Shown here piece by piece: positions 16,542 to 26,047 of a DNA stretch of 64,000 nucleotides (positions are counted from its first letter, which is position 1; every line of letters starts with the position of its first letter). A program made the position numbers and the translations under genes. Under the pieces are notes generated by a model. It was not told the DNA's origin. It did not search any database and worked only from the letters and a program-made list of their open reading frames with translations. This DNA comes from an uncultured Actinomycetes bacterium. Lineage in GTDB: Bacteria > Actinomycetota > CADDZG01 > WHSQ01. The DNA lies in the NCBI GenBank assembly GCA_937863385.1, contig CALMBW010000003.1, forward strand, positions 119,135 to 183,134, read 5' to 3'.

Positions 16542-16569
16542 TGCGGTAGTGCCTCCCGTTTCATGAAGT

Positions 16570-16594
16570 GGGATAGGGGCAACGAGCCTATCCC
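16570..16594 (-). terminator. Weak hairpin between pheA and the aldehyde dehydrogenase gene
   Basis: GGGATAGG (16570-16577) and CCTATCCC (16587-16594) form an 8-bp stem with a 9-nt loop. No T tract follows on either strand, so it is at best an attenuating or RNA-protecting structure at the end of the ilv-leu-pheA transcript. Confidence 0.3.
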
Positions 16595-16618
16595 GGCTCG
16601 GGCACGACCAGACCGGTG

Positions 16619-17443
16619 CTAGGGGGTCTTGTCGGAGGCGTAGCTGCCCAGCAGGCGGGTGAAGGTTGCATGCTCGCTGACCTCGGCAAGCGCCTCCACC
16701 ATCGCAGGATCATGGGCCGGTGCCTCAACGTCTGCGTAGAAGACGTATTCCCAGGGACGCCCGGCACGCGGACGCGATTCCAGCTTCGAGAGGCTGAGAT
16801 GGCGCTCGGCGAACGCTCCCAGACACCGGTACAGCGAGCCCGAGACGTGGCCGACACCGAAGACGATCGAGGACTTGTTCGCCTCGCCGAGAGGACCGGG
16901 ATCGCGCGAGATGACTCCGAAACGCGTGTAGTTATCGGGGTAGGTCTGGATCTTCTCGGCCAGGATCTCGAGCCCGTACAGCTCTGCAGCTCGGCGACTC
17001 GCGATGGCAGCAGTCGTTTCGAGCTTCTCGGTTGCGATCCGCTTGGCCGAACCCGCCGTGTCGTAGTCGGGCCGGATGACAAGATCGAGCGAGGTCAAAA
17101 ACTCTTCACTCTGCGCTATGGCCTGCGGATGCGAGATGACCTCCTTGAGATCATCTAGAGCCACTCCCGGCAACGCCAGAAGGCAATGATCGACGCGCAC
17201 GAACGTCGCAGCGATCAGGTGGAGGCCATGCTTCAGGAACAGGTCGTAGGTCTCGTTGATGGAGCCCGCTTGCGAGTTGTCCATAGGAACCAAGCCGGCA
17301 TCACTGCGCCCGACCTCGACGGACTCAAAGACCTTGCGGATCGAAGCCAGGGGCCGGTTGTGCGCCTCGGGGAAGAGCTTGAGAACGGCCTCTTCCGAGT
17401 ACGCTCCTTCCTCCCCCTGGTAGGTGACGCTGGTGTAGTCCAT
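16619..17443 (-). CDS. pheA: Prephenate dehydratase
   Basis: 274 residues. Converts prephenate to phenylpyruvate in phenylalanine synthesis. The PDT domain begins with YQGEEGAYSEEA and contains VPMDNSQAGSINETYDLF and the NYTRFGVIS segment that carries the essential Thr-Arg-Phe. A C-terminal ACT domain for Phe feedback includes LSKLESRPRAGRPWEYVFY with the ESRP motif. There is no chorismate mutase domain. ATG 17443 lies 7 nt after the stop of the CimA-type regulatory domain gene, so pheA is carried at the end of the branched-chain operon, an unusual companion. Confidence 0.95.
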   Translation of the reverse strand: MDYTSVTYQGEEGAYSEEAVLKLFPEAHNRPLASIRKVFESVEVGRSDAGLVPMDNSQAGSINETYDLFLKHGLHLIAATFVRVDHCLLALPGVALDDLKEVISHPQAIAQSEEFLTSLDLVIRPDYDTAGSAKRIATEKLETTAAIASRRAAELYGLEILAEKIQTYPDNYTRFGVISRDPGPLGEANKSSIVFGVGHVSGSLYRCLGAFAERHLSLSKLESRPRAGRPWEYVFYADVEAPAHDPAMVEALAEVSEHATFTRLLGSYASDKTP

Positions 17444-17450
17444 CACCTCA

Positions 17451-17924
17451 TCATCCCACCACAGCGGCCGCACGTTCCGCCGGCTGAGCATGCTCACGCG
17501 CGTAGCGTGGTTGCTTGCGGTTGGACCGTGCACGGATGATGCCCATGACCACGATCGAACACAGTGCCTCGAAACTCGCGTCGACGATGTTCTCCGAGAT
17601 GCACCCAGCGTCCCACGTCGATACCCCGTCGGTTGCTTCTACCTGCACGCGTACCTGTGCCCCTGTACCCGCATCGGCGTCGACGACCCCGACCCTGTAG
17701 TCGGATAGTTTCACGCACGCAAGCTCGGGGAAATCGTCCTCCAAGCAGCTACGAAGCGCTTCGTCCAGAGCATGAACGGGACCAACCCCCGTCGCCGATC
17801 GTCGCACGCACCTGTTGCGTACCTTCACTTCCACGATCGCTTGCACTCGGCTCGTTCGCTCATGCATACGCTCGCTGGTCACCTTGTATCCGCACACATC
17901 GAAGTAGTGCCCGCCGTCGCTCAT
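17451..17924 (-). CDS. Stand-alone CimA/LeuA-type C-terminal regulatory domain
   Basis: 157 residues and no catalytic barrel. It begins MSDGGHYFDVCGYKV, which corresponds to the linker after the barrel in citramalate synthase. It continues with GPVHALDEALRSCLEDDFPEL, KLSDYRVGVVD, GTGAQVRVQVEATDGVSTWD and SENIVDASFEAL, the ordered blocks of the LeuA allosteric dimer domain in the CimA / type-II homocitrate synthase group. In complete enzymes this domain binds Ile or Leu for feedback inhibition. Its ATG overlaps the leuB stop (ATGA, 17921-17924). LeuA in this operon already has its own regulatory domain, so this piece is extra. Function as a separate amino-acid-sensing subunit is inference. Confidence 0.85.
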   Translation of the reverse strand: MSDGGHYFDVCGYKVTSERMHERTSRVQAIVEVKVRNRCVRRSATGVGPVHALDEALRSCLEDDFPELACVKLSDYRVGVVDADAGTGAQVRVQVEATDGVSTWDAGCISENIVDASFEALCSIVVMGIIRARSNRKQPRYAREHAQPAERAAAVVG

Positions 17925-18832
17925 ACCGTTGTCACTGTTCCTCTCTTGGATCTACCGGTTGCCCGTCCCACTTCAGTTTCTTGGAGGACGGCATCTGTCA
18001 ACATCCGGGCTGCGCGGATCGCGGCGGTGGGATCCGCTAAGCCCTTACCTGCGATATCTGGGGCCGAGCCGTGCACGGGCTCGAAGAGCCCGATGCACCG
18101 TGAGGGCCGCGTTGCCGGGTCGGGATGGAGGTTCGCACTCGCGGCGAGGCCCAGCCCGCCGGCCAGCGCAGCAGCAAGGTCCGAGAGGACATCTCCGAAG
18201 AGGTTCTCGGTCAGGATCACGTCGTAGCGACCGTGATCGAGTGCCAAGTGGTACGCACAGGCGTCGGCGTGTTCGTACGAGACCTCAACCTCTGGGTGTT
18301 CCGCGGCGACCAACGTCACTACATCACGCCACAGCCCTCCGGCATTGACTAAGACGTTCGTCTTGTGCACCCACGTCAGCCGCCCGTCGCGCTGTTGGGC
18401 CAGCTCGAATGCATACCGGGTGCACCTCTCGATGGCAGTTCGGGTGTTGACGCTGACCTCGGTTGCCGAATCGGCCGAACGATCGCCGACGCCGGCGTAG
18501 AGACCTTCGGAGTTCTCTCGCACGAATACCAGACCTAGCTCCGGGAACGGCCGCAGGTTCACGTATACGTCCAGCACCCTGCGAAGCTCGATCAAGACGC
18601 CGCGCTCGAGAACCCCATCTGGGACGCGCGGGTCTCCGATCGCTCCGAACAACAAGGCGTCGCAATCACGGATGACAGCGGTGTCCTGCTCGGTGAGCAG
18701 TTCACCGGTCGACAGGTAACGCTCGGCCCCCACGTCTAGTCCAATGACCTCGGCGTCGGGGGGTAACTCCGAGAGAGCGACCGGGATCACCTCACGGCCG
18801 ATGCCATCGCCGGCGATAACGGCGATCTTCAC
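17921..18832 (-). CDS. leuB: 3-isopropylmalate dehydrogenase (isocitrate/isopropylmalate dehydrogenase family)
   Basis: 303 residues. Oxidatively decarboxylates 3-isopropylmalate with NAD+, the third leucine step. Seen are VIAGDGIGREVIP at the N-terminus, the substrate loop LIELRRVLDVYVNLRPF, VRENSEGLYAGVG, VHKTNVL, and ENLFGDVLSDLAAALAGGLGL plus EPVHGSAPDIAGKG. It is somewhat shorter than the 340-360 residues of many LeuB proteins, close to the short actinobacterial form. GTG 18832 overlaps the leuD stop (GTGA); ATG 18859 would add nine residues and a 31-nt overlap. Confidence 0.93.
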   Translation of the reverse strand: MKIAVIAGDGIGREVIPVALSELPPDAEVIGLDVGAERYLSTGELLTEQDTAVIRDCDALLFGAIGDPRVPDGVLERGVLIELRRVLDVYVNLRPFPELGLVFVRENSEGLYAGVGDRSADSATEVSVNTRTAIERCTRYAFELAQQRDGRLTWVHKTNVLVNAGGLWRDVVTLVAAEHPEVEVSYEHADACAYHLALDHGRYDVILTENLFGDVLSDLAAALAGGLGLAASANLHPDPATRPSRCIGLFEPVHGSAPDIAGKGLADPTAAIRAARMLTDAVLQETEVGRATGRSKRGTVTTV

Positions 18833-19317
18833 GACGCGGCCACCCGTTGCTTCACCCAACCCACCAGCCCACCGGCTCGCACGATGTCCATCACGAACTC
18901 CGGCAAGGGTTCCGCCTGGTACTCCTGCCCTCTCGTGACGTTGACGACCACCCCGTGTTCGAGATCGACCTCAACCTCGTCGCCGTTCGAGATGTCGCGG
19001 ACGGCCTCGGGACACTCGAGGATGGGAAGTCCGGTGTTGATGGCGTTGCGGAAGAAGATACGAGCGAACGATCCGGCCACTACGGCCGACACACCGGCTG
19101 CCTTTAGGCAGATCGCAGCGTGCTCTCGTGACGAGCCACACCCAAAGTTGTCTCCAGCAACGACCACATCGCCCGGCTTCACCTGTGCAGCGAAGCTCGG
19201 GTCGAGATCCTCCAACGCGTGCGAGGCCAGGTCCCCCGGGTCCGTCGTCGTCAGATACCGGGCCGGGATGATGACATCGGTATCGACGTTATCTCCGTAG
19301 CGCCACGCCTTACCCAC
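18829..19317 (-). CDS. leuD: 3-isopropylmalate dehydratase small subunit
   Basis: 162 residues, the short LeuD form. Pairs with LeuC to isomerise 2-isopropylmalate to 3-isopropylmalate. Motifs: YGDNVDTDVIIPARYL, GDNFGCGSSREHAAICLK and SFARIFFRNAINTGLP, which together make up the swivelling aconitase domain and substrate-recognition loop. GTG 19317 overlaps the end of leuC by 8 nt; the frame upstream of it lies inside leuC in another frame and is not coding. The stop overlaps the leuB start. Confidence 0.95.
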   Translation of the reverse strand: MGKAWRYGDNVDTDVIIPARYLTTTDPGDLASHALEDLDPSFAAQVKPGDVVVAGDNFGCGSSREHAAICLKAAGVSAVVAGSFARIFFRNAINTGLPILECPEAVRDISNGDEVEVDLEHGVVVNVTRGQEYQAEPLPEFVMDIVRAGGLVGWVKQRVAAS

Positions 19318-20626
19318 CGACGAGCACCCCTCTTTCAGCGGGGGCGACCGGCTGCACTTCTGCGGGATGAGCGATCTCGCCCGCAACCGCCGTTGCCATG
19401 GCAACAGCAGGGTTGGCGAGATAAACATCCGCGGTGGGGTCACCCATGCGCCCGACATAGTTGCGGTTGCTCGTCGAAACACAAACCTCACCGGGCCCAA
19501 GCACACCCATGTGCGCGCCCAGGCAGGCCCCGCAGGTCGGCGTTGAAACTGCACACCCCGCTGCTGCGAACCGGTCGAGCAATCCTTCAGCGTTGGCTTG
19601 CTGCCACACCCGCTGCGTGGCCGGGATGACCATGACCCGCACGTGCTTGGCTATCTGGTGGTCGCCCAGAACGTGTGCGGCGATCCTCAGGTCTTCGATG
19701 CGAGCGTTCGTACACGATCCGATGAAGACCTGATCGACCCTCGTGCCCGACACTTCGGTCACCGGCACCGAAAGCGACGGGAGCGACGGGCGAGCCACCA
19801 TCGGCTCGATCGCGTCGACGTCGATCGTCAGTTCACGGGCGTACGCGGCGGTCTCGTCTGATGCGAACACCTGCATGTCACGTTGGCGCCCCATCTCCTG
19901 CTGACGCCCGGATACATAGCCGATGGTCGTTTCGTCGGCAGGGATGATCCCGGACTTCGCTCCGGCTTCGATCGCCATGTTGGTCAAGGTCAGGCGGGAA
20001 TCCATCGACAGATGCCCTATGGCTTCACCGGTGTGCTCCATCGCCATGTAGCGAGCGCCATCGTCCCCGATCTCCGCGATCACCGTGAGGATCAAGTCCT
20101 TTCCGACCACCCATGGCCCCGGGCGGCCGGTGTACTCGATCCGCATCGACTCGGGAACCCGCAGCCAGATCTCACCGGTTGCCCACACGGCAGCTAGGTC
20201 CGTGGACCCCACACCGGTCGAGAAACACCCCAAGGCTCCGTAGGTACAGGAGTGGCTGTCTGCTCCGATCACCACATCGCCTGGGATCACCAGGGCCTCC
20301 TCGGGCAACAGGATGTGCTCGATGCCTCCGCGCCCTGCCTCGAAATAGTGCTCGATGCCGTGTTGCTGTGCGAACTGACGCATCCGAGAGAGAAGGCCGG
20401 CCGAGGCGATGTCCTTCGCAGGTGCGAAATGGGATGCGACGAGCGCGATCTTCGCTGCATCCCACACCCTGCCTACCTCCATGCGAGCGAAGGCATCCGC
20501 CGCGGGAGGAGCGGTCACGTCATTCGCCATAGCAAGATCGACCTTGCACATGATGATCTCGCCCGGCGATACCGAGTCGACACCCGCATGAGCTGCGAGG
20601 ATCTTCTCCGTGATGGTGCTGCCCAT
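19310..20626 (-). CDS. leuC: 3-isopropylmalate dehydratase large subunit
   Basis: 438 residues. Carries the aconitase-type [4Fe-4S] cluster; the three ligands are in FIGSCTNARIEDL and CAVSTPTCGACLGAHMG. GADSHSCTYGALGCFSTGVGS and MAIEAGAKSGIIPAD are further family signatures. It belongs to the shorter LeuC group (about 420-440 residues) that pairs with short LeuD. ATG 20624-20626 shares one base with the leuA stop (TGATG), so re-initiation is likely. Confidence 0.96.
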   Translation of the reverse strand: MGSTITEKILAAHAGVDSVSPGEIIMCKVDLAMANDVTAPPAADAFARMEVGRVWDAAKIALVASHFAPAKDIASAGLLSRMRQFAQQHGIEHYFEAGRGGIEHILLPEEALVIPGDVVIGADSHSCTYGALGCFSTGVGSTDLAAVWATGEIWLRVPESMRIEYTGRPGPWVVGKDLILTVIAEIGDDGARYMAMEHTGEAIGHLSMDSRLTLTNMAIEAGAKSGIIPADETTIGYVSGRQQEMGRQRDMQVFASDETAAYARELTIDVDAIEPMVARPSLPSLSVPVTEVSGTRVDQVFIGSCTNARIEDLRIAAHVLGDHQIAKHVRVMVIPATQRVWQQANAEGLLDRFAAAGCAVSTPTCGACLGAHMGVLGPGEVCVSTSNRNYVGRMGDPTADVYLANPAVAMATAVAGEIAHPAEVQPVAPAERGVLVGG

Positions 20627-22179
20627 CAGGCCACTACCTGATCGCGTGCCGTCAAACGCGTGAGACGATTCGCTGCGGACAGGTACGCCCTCGCAGCAGC
20701 TTCGACGACATCGGTTGAAACTCCACGCCCGGTCGCCCTGCGGATGGGGCTCGATCCGGAACCGTCACCGGTAGCGAGAACGATCGTGACATCGCCGAGC
20801 GCATCGATCCCGCCCGTAACGCTTGACACGGTGAAGCTCTCGAGACGAGCTTCGATGCCGGTAGCACGCTGGATGGCTCCGCACGCTGCATCGATCATCC
20901 CGTCACCGATCGCCGACTCGTCGATAACTTCGTCGCCATGCTGCAGCCGAACGGTAGCCGTTGGTGACATGTGCGTGCCTCCCGCAACCTGGATCGAGAT
21001 CAACTCGAACTCGTCGGCATCTTGGGCGATCTCGTCTACGACGATGGCCTCAAGGTCAACATCCGTGATCCGGATCTTCCGATCGGCGAGCGCTTTGAAC
21101 CGCTCGAAAGCACGTTCCACATCATCGGCGGAAAGGTTCCCGAAACCCAGTTCCTCCAGAGCCTTTACGAATGCATGACGACCGGAGTGCTTGCCCAGGA
21201 CGATGCGAGAGCCTTCCAGTCCGACGTCAACGGGGTCCATGATCTCGTAGGTGGTTCGCTCCACCATCACCCCGTGTTGATGGATGCCTGCCTCGTGGGC
21301 AAACGCATTGGCGCCGACGATCGCCTTATTGGGAGGAACCGCATAACCGGTGAGCATGGACACCAACCGGGAGGTACGGGCGATCTCACGACTCTGAACG
21401 TTCGTGCGGATGCCTCTCACATCCCCACGGGTCCGGATCGCCATGACGATCTCTTCCAAAGAGCAGTTGCCTGCCCTCTCACCGATACCGTTCACGGCGA
21501 CCTCGACCTGGCGAGCACCGGCCTCGATACCGGCCAGAGCGTTAGCCACCGCGAGACCAAGGTCGTCATGGGTGTGGACGCTCCACACCACATCCCGGTC
21601 AACGCTCTCCCTCAGGAATCGAAGCAGTGCAGCGAACTCGTCCGGCAAGGCATAGCCGACCGTGTCGGGCAGGTTCAGGGTCGTCGCGCCCGCGGCCGCG
21701 GTGGCCCGATAGACCTCGGCCAAGAACTCTGGATCAGACCGCGTAGCGTCCTCACACGAAAACTCGACATCGCCGACGTGGGAGCGCGCCCGCTCGACAC
21801 CTCCGACCGCGGCGGCCAAGACCTCCGCCGGTGTCATGCGCAGCTTGGCCCTCATGTGGATCTCGCTGGTCGCGATGAAGGTGTGGATGCGCGGTCGTTC
21901 CGCTCGTCCCACGGCCTCAGCGGCCCGGTCGATGTCGACGGCGTCAACACGGGCCAATCCGGCCACGACAGGCCCCCGTACCGTTGCGGCGATCGCCTTC
22001 ACGGCCTCGGCTTCTCCCTCAGACGCGATGGGGAACCCGGCCTCGATCACGTCCACGCCGAGACGCGCCAGCTGCTCGGCGATCTCTACCTTCTCTTTGA
22101 GGTTCAGCGAGATGCCGGGCGACTGCTCACCATCTCGAAGGGTTGTGTCGAATATCCGAACTACGTCTGATTCATCCAA
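20626..22179 (-). CDS. leuA: 2-isopropylmalate synthase
   Basis: 517 residues, type-1 LeuA length. Condenses acetyl-CoA with 2-oxoisovalerate. The HMGL-like barrel starts with [15 protein letters not shown] and has the divalent metal and acetyl-CoA segments [19 protein letters not shown] and [15 protein letters not shown]. The C-terminal regulatory domain (about 385-500) is complete and mediates leucine inhibition. The frame upstream is not coding. TTG at 22177-22179 is chosen because GGGAG lies 8 nt before it and family homology begins next to it; this gives a 19-nt overlap with ilvC. No ATG or GTG suits this frame. Confidence 0.93.
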   Translation of the reverse strand: MDESDVVRIFDTTLRDGEQSPGISLNLKEKVEIAEQLARLGVDVIEAGFPIASEGEAEAVKAIAATVRGPVVAGLARVDAVDIDRAAEAVGRAERPRIHTFIATSEIHMRAKLRMTPAEVLAAAVGGVERARSHVGDVEFSCEDATRSDPEFLAEVYRATAAAGATTLNLPDTVGYALPDEFAALLRFLRESVDRDVVWSVHTHDDLGLAVANALAGIEAGARQVEVAVNGIGERAGNCSLEEIVMAIRTRGDVRGIRTNVQSREIARTSRLVSMLTGYAVPPNKAIVGANAFAHEAGIHQHGVMVERTTYEIMDPVDVGLEGSRIVLGKHSGRHAFVKALEELGFGNLSADDVERAFERFKALADRKIRITDVDLEAIVVDEIAQDADEFELISIQVAGGTHMSPTATVRLQHGDEVIDESAIGDGMIDAACGAIQRATGIEARLESFTVSSVTGGIDALGDVTIVLATGDGSGSSPIRRATGRGVSTDVVEAAARAYLSAANRLTRLTARDQVVA

Positions 22180-23153
22180 GACATCATCTCCCTCAGCTTC
22201 GTGCCGACCTCTTCGATCGGATGCGCCGCTTGCTCGCGACGCCGCGCATCGAGAACCGGCGTGCCTGCTTCGTTCTCCAGCACCCATTCCCGCGCGAAGC
22301 TTCCAGAGCGGATGTCGTCGAGGATCTCTTGCATAGAGGCTTCAACGTCTGCATCGACCACTTTGGAGCCGCGGGTCAGGTCTCCGAATTCGGCCGTGTC
22401 CGAGATCGCGTCCCGCATCTTCGTGAAGCCGCCTTCGTAGAGCAGGTCGACGATCAGCTTCAGTTCGTGCAGACACTCGAAGTAGGCGATCTCCGGCTGG
22501 TAGCCGGCTCGCACCAGGGTCTCGAACCCGGCCTGGATAAGTCGGGACGTACCGCCACAGAGGACGGCCTGCTCTCCGAAGAGGTCGGTTTCGGTCTCTT
22601 CGGCGAAAGTGGTCTCGATGACGCCGGCCCTCGTGCAACCGATACCTTTCGCATACGCGAGGGCGCGTTCGCGGGCACGGCCCGTCGCATCACGGGCGAT
22701 GGCCAAGAGGCCGGGGGTACCACTGCCCGATTCGAAGGTACGGCGCACGAGGGGGCCTGGCGCCTTAGGTGCGATCATCACAACGTCGTTGTTCTCGGGT
22801 GGACGGATCTGCCCGAAGTGGATGTTGAAGCCGTGAGCGAACAGCAGCGCAGCATCGGTTCCGAGGTTCGGTTCGATCTCTTCCCGGTAGCACCTCGCTT
22901 GATGTTGGTCGGGCAGCAACACCGCGACCAACTCTGCACCGGTCACCGCTTCCGCGACGGTCGCAACCTCAAGACCGTCCTCTTCGGCTCGGGGCCATGA
23001 TTTCGAATCCGTTCGGAGCCCAACGACGACGTCGTAACCCGAATCTTTGAGGTTCAGGGCATGAGCACGTCCCTGCGCTCCGTAGCCAAGAACCGCCACT
23101 CGCCCCGCCAGTGCAGACGGATCTGCATCGTTCTCGTAGTAGATCTTCGCCAT
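22161..23153 (-). CDS. ilvC: Ketol-acid reductoisomerase
   Basis: 330 residues, class I. Converts acetolactate or acetohydroxybutyrate to the dihydroxy acids with NADPH and Mg2+. The cofactor loop is [20 protein letters not shown], followed by GLRTDSKSW where the basic and serine residues favour NADPH. Metal ligands lie in [20 protein letters not shown] and in the following CHELK-like helix ([13 protein letters not shown]). ATG 23151-23153 has GAGGGA upstream and sits 14 nt after ilvN. The stop overlaps the leuA start region. Confidence 0.96.
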   Translation of the reverse strand: MAKIYYENDADPSALAGRVAVLGYGAQGRAHALNLKDSGYDVVVGLRTDSKSWPRAEEDGLEVATVAEAVTGAELVAVLLPDQHQARCYREEIEPNLGTDAALLFAHGFNIHFGQIRPPENNDVVMIAPKAPGPLVRRTFESGSGTPGLLAIARDATGRARERALAYAKGIGCTRAGVIETTFAEETETDLFGEQAVLCGGTSRLIQAGFETLVRAGYQPEIAYFECLHELKLIVDLLYEGGFTKMRDAISDTAEFGDLTRGSKVVDADVEASMQEILDDIRSGSFAREWVLENEAGTPVLDARRREQAAHPIEEVGTKLREMMSWMNQT

Positions 23154-23167
23154 CTCTATGTCCCTCT

Positions 23168-23716
23168 CTAGGAAACCGCTGAAAGGTGGTCAACGACCGG
23201 CACGGGCCGGACCTTCGGTGCCTTCATCCCGCTCGCCCCTCGTCCAAGAGCGATGCGCCCGGTGCGAGCCAGCTCGATGATCCCGTAGGGCTCGAGCAGC
23301 TCTTCGAGCGCGCTGATCTTGTCTGAGGTACCCGCGGCTTCGACGATCAGAGCTTCACGGTCGACATCGATGACCTTCGCTCGGAAGATCTCGACGATCT
23401 CTAGAACCTCGGCTCGCCGCCCTGCGTCAACCGCTACCTTGATCAACGCCAGCTCGCGCTCGACCGACGCTTCGGGCGGCAACTCCGTGATCCGAAGGAT
23501 GTTGATCAGCTTGTGAAGCTGCTTGGTGACCTGCTCCAACGGTTTCGAGTCAACCGACACCACGATGGTCATCCGGGATACCTTCGGATCGTGGGTCTCG
23601 CCCACGGCTAGTGAATCGATGTTGAATCCACGCCGGGCGAACAGGCCCGAGATACGAGCTAGGACACCAGGCTTGTTCTCGACGAGAACAGAGAGGGTGT
23701 GAGTGGTCGTTGTCAT
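23168..23716 (-). CDS. ilvN: Acetolactate synthase small (regulatory) subunit
   Basis: 182 residues. N-terminal ACT domain ([33 protein letters not shown]) followed by the ALS_ss C-terminal domain ([18 protein letters not shown]). It binds valine and activates or feedback-inhibits IlvB. ATG 23716 overlaps the ilvB stop as ATGA, so synthesis is probably coupled one-to-one. The longer open frame to 23998 lies within ilvB and is not coding. Confidence 0.96.
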   Translation of the reverse strand: MTTTTHTLSVLVENKPGVLARISGLFARRGFNIDSLAVGETHDPKVSRMTIVVSVDSKPLEQVTKQLHKLINILRITELPPEASVERELALIKVAVDAGRRAEVLEIVEIFRAKVIDVDREALIVEAAGTSDKISALEELLEPYGIIELARTGRIALGRGASGMKAPKVRPVPVVDHLSAVS

Positions 23717-25434
23717 GACCGGCCCTCCCAGTCGACACGGGGATCGAGCATGATGTCGTCGTTCGACGCGCCCGCCGGAACCATCGGGAAGCACATCTCG
23801 CCTTCGTCGGTACGGAAGTCGATGACGACAGGTCGGTCGTCGACCCCCATCGCCTTGTCTATGACGTTGTCGACCTCGTCCGGAGTCGTTGCTCGCAGGC
23901 CGACACACCCATAGGCCTCGGCCAGCTTCACGTAGTCGGGAAATTCTTGCGGCAAGTGCACCTGCGAGTAACGCTCGTCGTAGAACAGCTCCTGCCATTG
24001 ACGAACCATCCCGAGGTAGCTGTTGTTGAGGATCGCGACGATGAAAGGAACCTTCTCGATCGCTGCCGTCGCCAGCTCTTGAGCCGTCATCTGGAAACAG
24101 CCGTCGCCGTCGATGCAGACGACCCTGGCATCGGGGCGACCGACCTTTGCACCGAAAGCGGCCGGCACACCGAAGCCCATGGTGCCGAGACCTCCACTCG
24201 TGACGAACGAGTACGGCTCGTTACGGGTGAAGAACTGCGACGCCCACATCTGGTGTTGCCCGACGCCTGTAACGCAGACCGTGTCGTCCTCTGCCTTATC
24301 TGCGAATCGATCCACGACGAATTGCGGCTTGATGGCGCCATCCTCTGGCTGGTCGTAGAGCAACGGGTACTTCTTGCTCCACGCACTCACGGTCTGGAGC
24401 CAGGCCGACCGATCGGGTCGTGAACCCGCGAAGCGCTCCTTCAGCGCCACCGCCAGCTCGACGATCACCGGCTTGGCGTCTCCGACGATCGGAACGTCAA
24501 CGACGCGGTTCTTGCCGATCTCAGCAGGGTCGATGTCCGCGTGGATGATCTTCGCATCTGGAGCGAACGAACTCAGATTCCCGGTCACCCGGTCGTCGAA
24601 CCGGGCACCCAGGTTGACCAGCAGATCCGAACGCTGCATCGCCGTCACGGCTGCATAAGTCCCGTGCATCCCAGGCATCCCGAGACACAGCGGGTGAGAG
24701 TCGGGGATCGCTCCCCTTGCCATCAAGGTGGTGACGACGGGAACCTGAAGGAGCTCCGCCAGTTCCACGAGCTCGGCGCTGGCGCGGGCCTTCAACACGC
24801 CACCGCCCACGTACAGGACCGGCCGTTCGGCACGCTCGATCAGCTCCACCGCTTCGCGGATCTGCTTGCGGTTGGGCATCGTGGTCGGCCGGTATCCGGG
24901 GAGGTCCAACGTCTCGGGCCACGCGAAAGAGGTCTGAGAGGTAAGGACGTCCTTGGGGATATCGACGAGCACCGGGCCGGGCCGGCCGGTCGTAGCGATG
25001 TGGAAGGCCTCGGCTATCACCTGGGGGATCTCTTCAGGGTCCATCACCTTGAAGCTGTGTTTGGTGCAAGGCATCGTGATTCCGGTGATGTCGGCTTCCT
25101 GGAACGCGTCATTTCCGATCACGGCGCGTGGCACCTGCCCCGTGATCGCGACTAGAGGTACCGAATCCATGAAAGCGTCCGCTAGTGGCGTGACGAGATT
25201 CGTCGCGCCGGGCCCCGAAGTGGCCCAGCAGACGCCTGCCTTGCCGGTGACGACCGCGTACCCTTCGGCGGCGTGACCGGCCCCCTGCTCGTGCCGCATC
25301 AGGATGTGCCTGACCGAGGATTCGAGCAACGGATCGTAGGCGGGAAGGATCGTGCCGCCGGGGATGCCGAAGACCACTTCCACCCCGGCATGCTCGAGCG
25401 ACTTGATGAGTGACTGTGCACCGGTGACAGTCAC
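23713..25434 (-). CDS. ilvB: Acetolactate synthase large subunit
   Basis: 573 residues. Thiamine diphosphate enzyme making acetolactate or acetohydroxybutyrate. The catalytic Glu sits in [17 protein letters not shown]; the ThDP/Mg motif is [15 protein letters not shown] ... [13 protein letters not shown]; the FAD middle domain is recognisable ([18 protein letters not shown]). Start is GTG 25434 with AAGGAGAAGG in front. It lies 45 nt after the unknown 98-aa gene and is the first recognisable enzyme of the operon. Confidence 0.97.
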   Translation of the reverse strand: MTVTGAQSLIKSLEHAGVEVVFGIPGGTILPAYDPLLESSVRHILMRHEQGAGHAAEGYAVVTGKAGVCWATSGPGATNLVTPLADAFMDSVPLVAITGQVPRAVIGNDAFQEADITGITMPCTKHSFKVMDPEEIPQVIAEAFHIATTGRPGPVLVDIPKDVLTSQTSFAWPETLDLPGYRPTTMPNRKQIREAVELIERAERPVLYVGGGVLKARASAELVELAELLQVPVVTTLMARGAIPDSHPLCLGMPGMHGTYAAVTAMQRSDLLVNLGARFDDRVTGNLSSFAPDAKIIHADIDPAEIGKNRVVDVPIVGDAKPVIVELAVALKERFAGSRPDRSAWLQTVSAWSKKYPLLYDQPEDGAIKPQFVVDRFADKAEDDTVCVTGVGQHQMWASQFFTRNEPYSFVTSGGLGTMGFGVPAAFGAKVGRPDARVVCIDGDGCFQMTAQELATAAIEKVPFIVAILNNSYLGMVRQWQELFYDERYSQVHLPQEFPDYVKLAEAYGCVGLRATTPDEVDNVIDKAMGVDDRPVVIDFRTDEGEMCFPMVPAGASNDDIMLDPRVDWEGRS

Positions 25435-25479
25435 TGCCTTCTCCTTCGTTTCTGGATCCGGATCTGACGCATCGCTCCC

Positions 25480-25776
25480 CTAAGCCCCCGCCCCGGTGTA
25501 AGCCGCCCTGCGAGCGGCATCGCCCTGACGAACCTTGTAGCTGTAGGCGGCCAGCATCTGAGCGGCGTGCGTGAACGCGGCCTCTGACTCGTCTCGACGC
25601 TCGAATGCCATCTCGGCGTCACATTCGACCGAACCGGACATGTAGGAGTCCTCTTTGCTGAAGTACTCCTCGAACCAGGTCTTCTGTCGCTCGTCTTCCA
25701 TCTCGACGACGACGTTGCCCGGCCCTTGCCATTCGGCGGTGCCCAGGTACTTGCCGTTCTCGAACTCGAACTTCAT
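25480..25776 (-). CDS. Unknown 98-aa acidic protein, first gene of the ilv-leu operon
   Basis: 98 residues. ATG 25776 has AAAGGA 7 nt upstream. The first 30 residues look like beta strands (KFEFENGKYLGTAEW, GNVVVEME), then an acidic segment around EEYFSKEDSYMSG, one cysteine (C52) and a helical C-terminal half ending in an Ala-rich RRAAYTGAGA tail. There is no membrane segment. I do not recognise the family. It lies between the attenuator terminator (25865-25891) and ilvB, so it is expressed with and controlled like the branched-chain genes. A role linked to that pathway is a guess from position. Confidence 0.7.
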   Translation of the reverse strand: MKFEFENGKYLGTAEWQGPGNVVVEMEDERQKTWFEEYFSKEDSYMSGSVECDAEMAFERRDESEAAFTHAAQMLAAYSYKVRQGDAARRAAYTGAGA

Positions 25777-25864
25777 CTCGATTCCTTTCTGCTGAACGCT
25801 TCTGACGGTGGTACTGGCTGACGGTGGGTAGGTGGGATCGAGTGCCTCGGATACCCGGGGAACT

Positions 25865-25891
25865 AAAAAACCCCCCGGTCACCGGAGGGTT
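25865..25891 (-). terminator. Attenuator terminator of the ilv-leu operon
   Basis: On the minus strand AACCCTCCGG (25882-25891), loop of 3, CCGGGGGGTT (25869-25878) forms a 10-bp stem with one G-U pair followed by a T6 tract (25865-25870). It lies 38 nt after the leader peptide stop and 88 nt before the first structural gene, the classical position of an attenuator. Confidence 0.85.
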
Positions 25892-25929
25892 GGCGCACAC
25901 TGATCGGCCCGAGGCCGGACAGAGCGCGC

Positions 25930-25980
25930 CTAGGTAATAAGTACGAGGTGGAGCAAGAAGATCGTCGCCGTGCGGTTCAT
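25930..25980 (-). CDS. Branched-chain amino acid leader peptide (IlvL-type)
   Basis: A 16-codon frame from ATG 25980 to TAG 25930-25932 reads MNRTATIFLLHLVLIT. Seven of the last ten residues are Ile, Leu or Val, the signature of a control peptide at which ribosomes stall when charged branched-chain tRNAs are scarce. It is preceded by a sigma-70 type promoter (26048-26077) and followed by GC-rich inverted repeats (GGCGC/GCGCC and CGGCC-TCG-GGCCG) and the terminator at 25865-25891. The ribosome site is weak (AAAGGA about 12 nt upstream). It is analogous to the ilvB leader of corynebacteria, though unrelated in exact sequence. Confidence 0.82.
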   Translation of the reverse strand: MNRTATIFLLHLVLIT

Positions 25981-26047
25981 CTGGCTATCGAGTCCTTTGC
26001 GGTAGAGCCGATCCGACACCCCGGCGACGTTGTCGAGGTAGAAGCGA

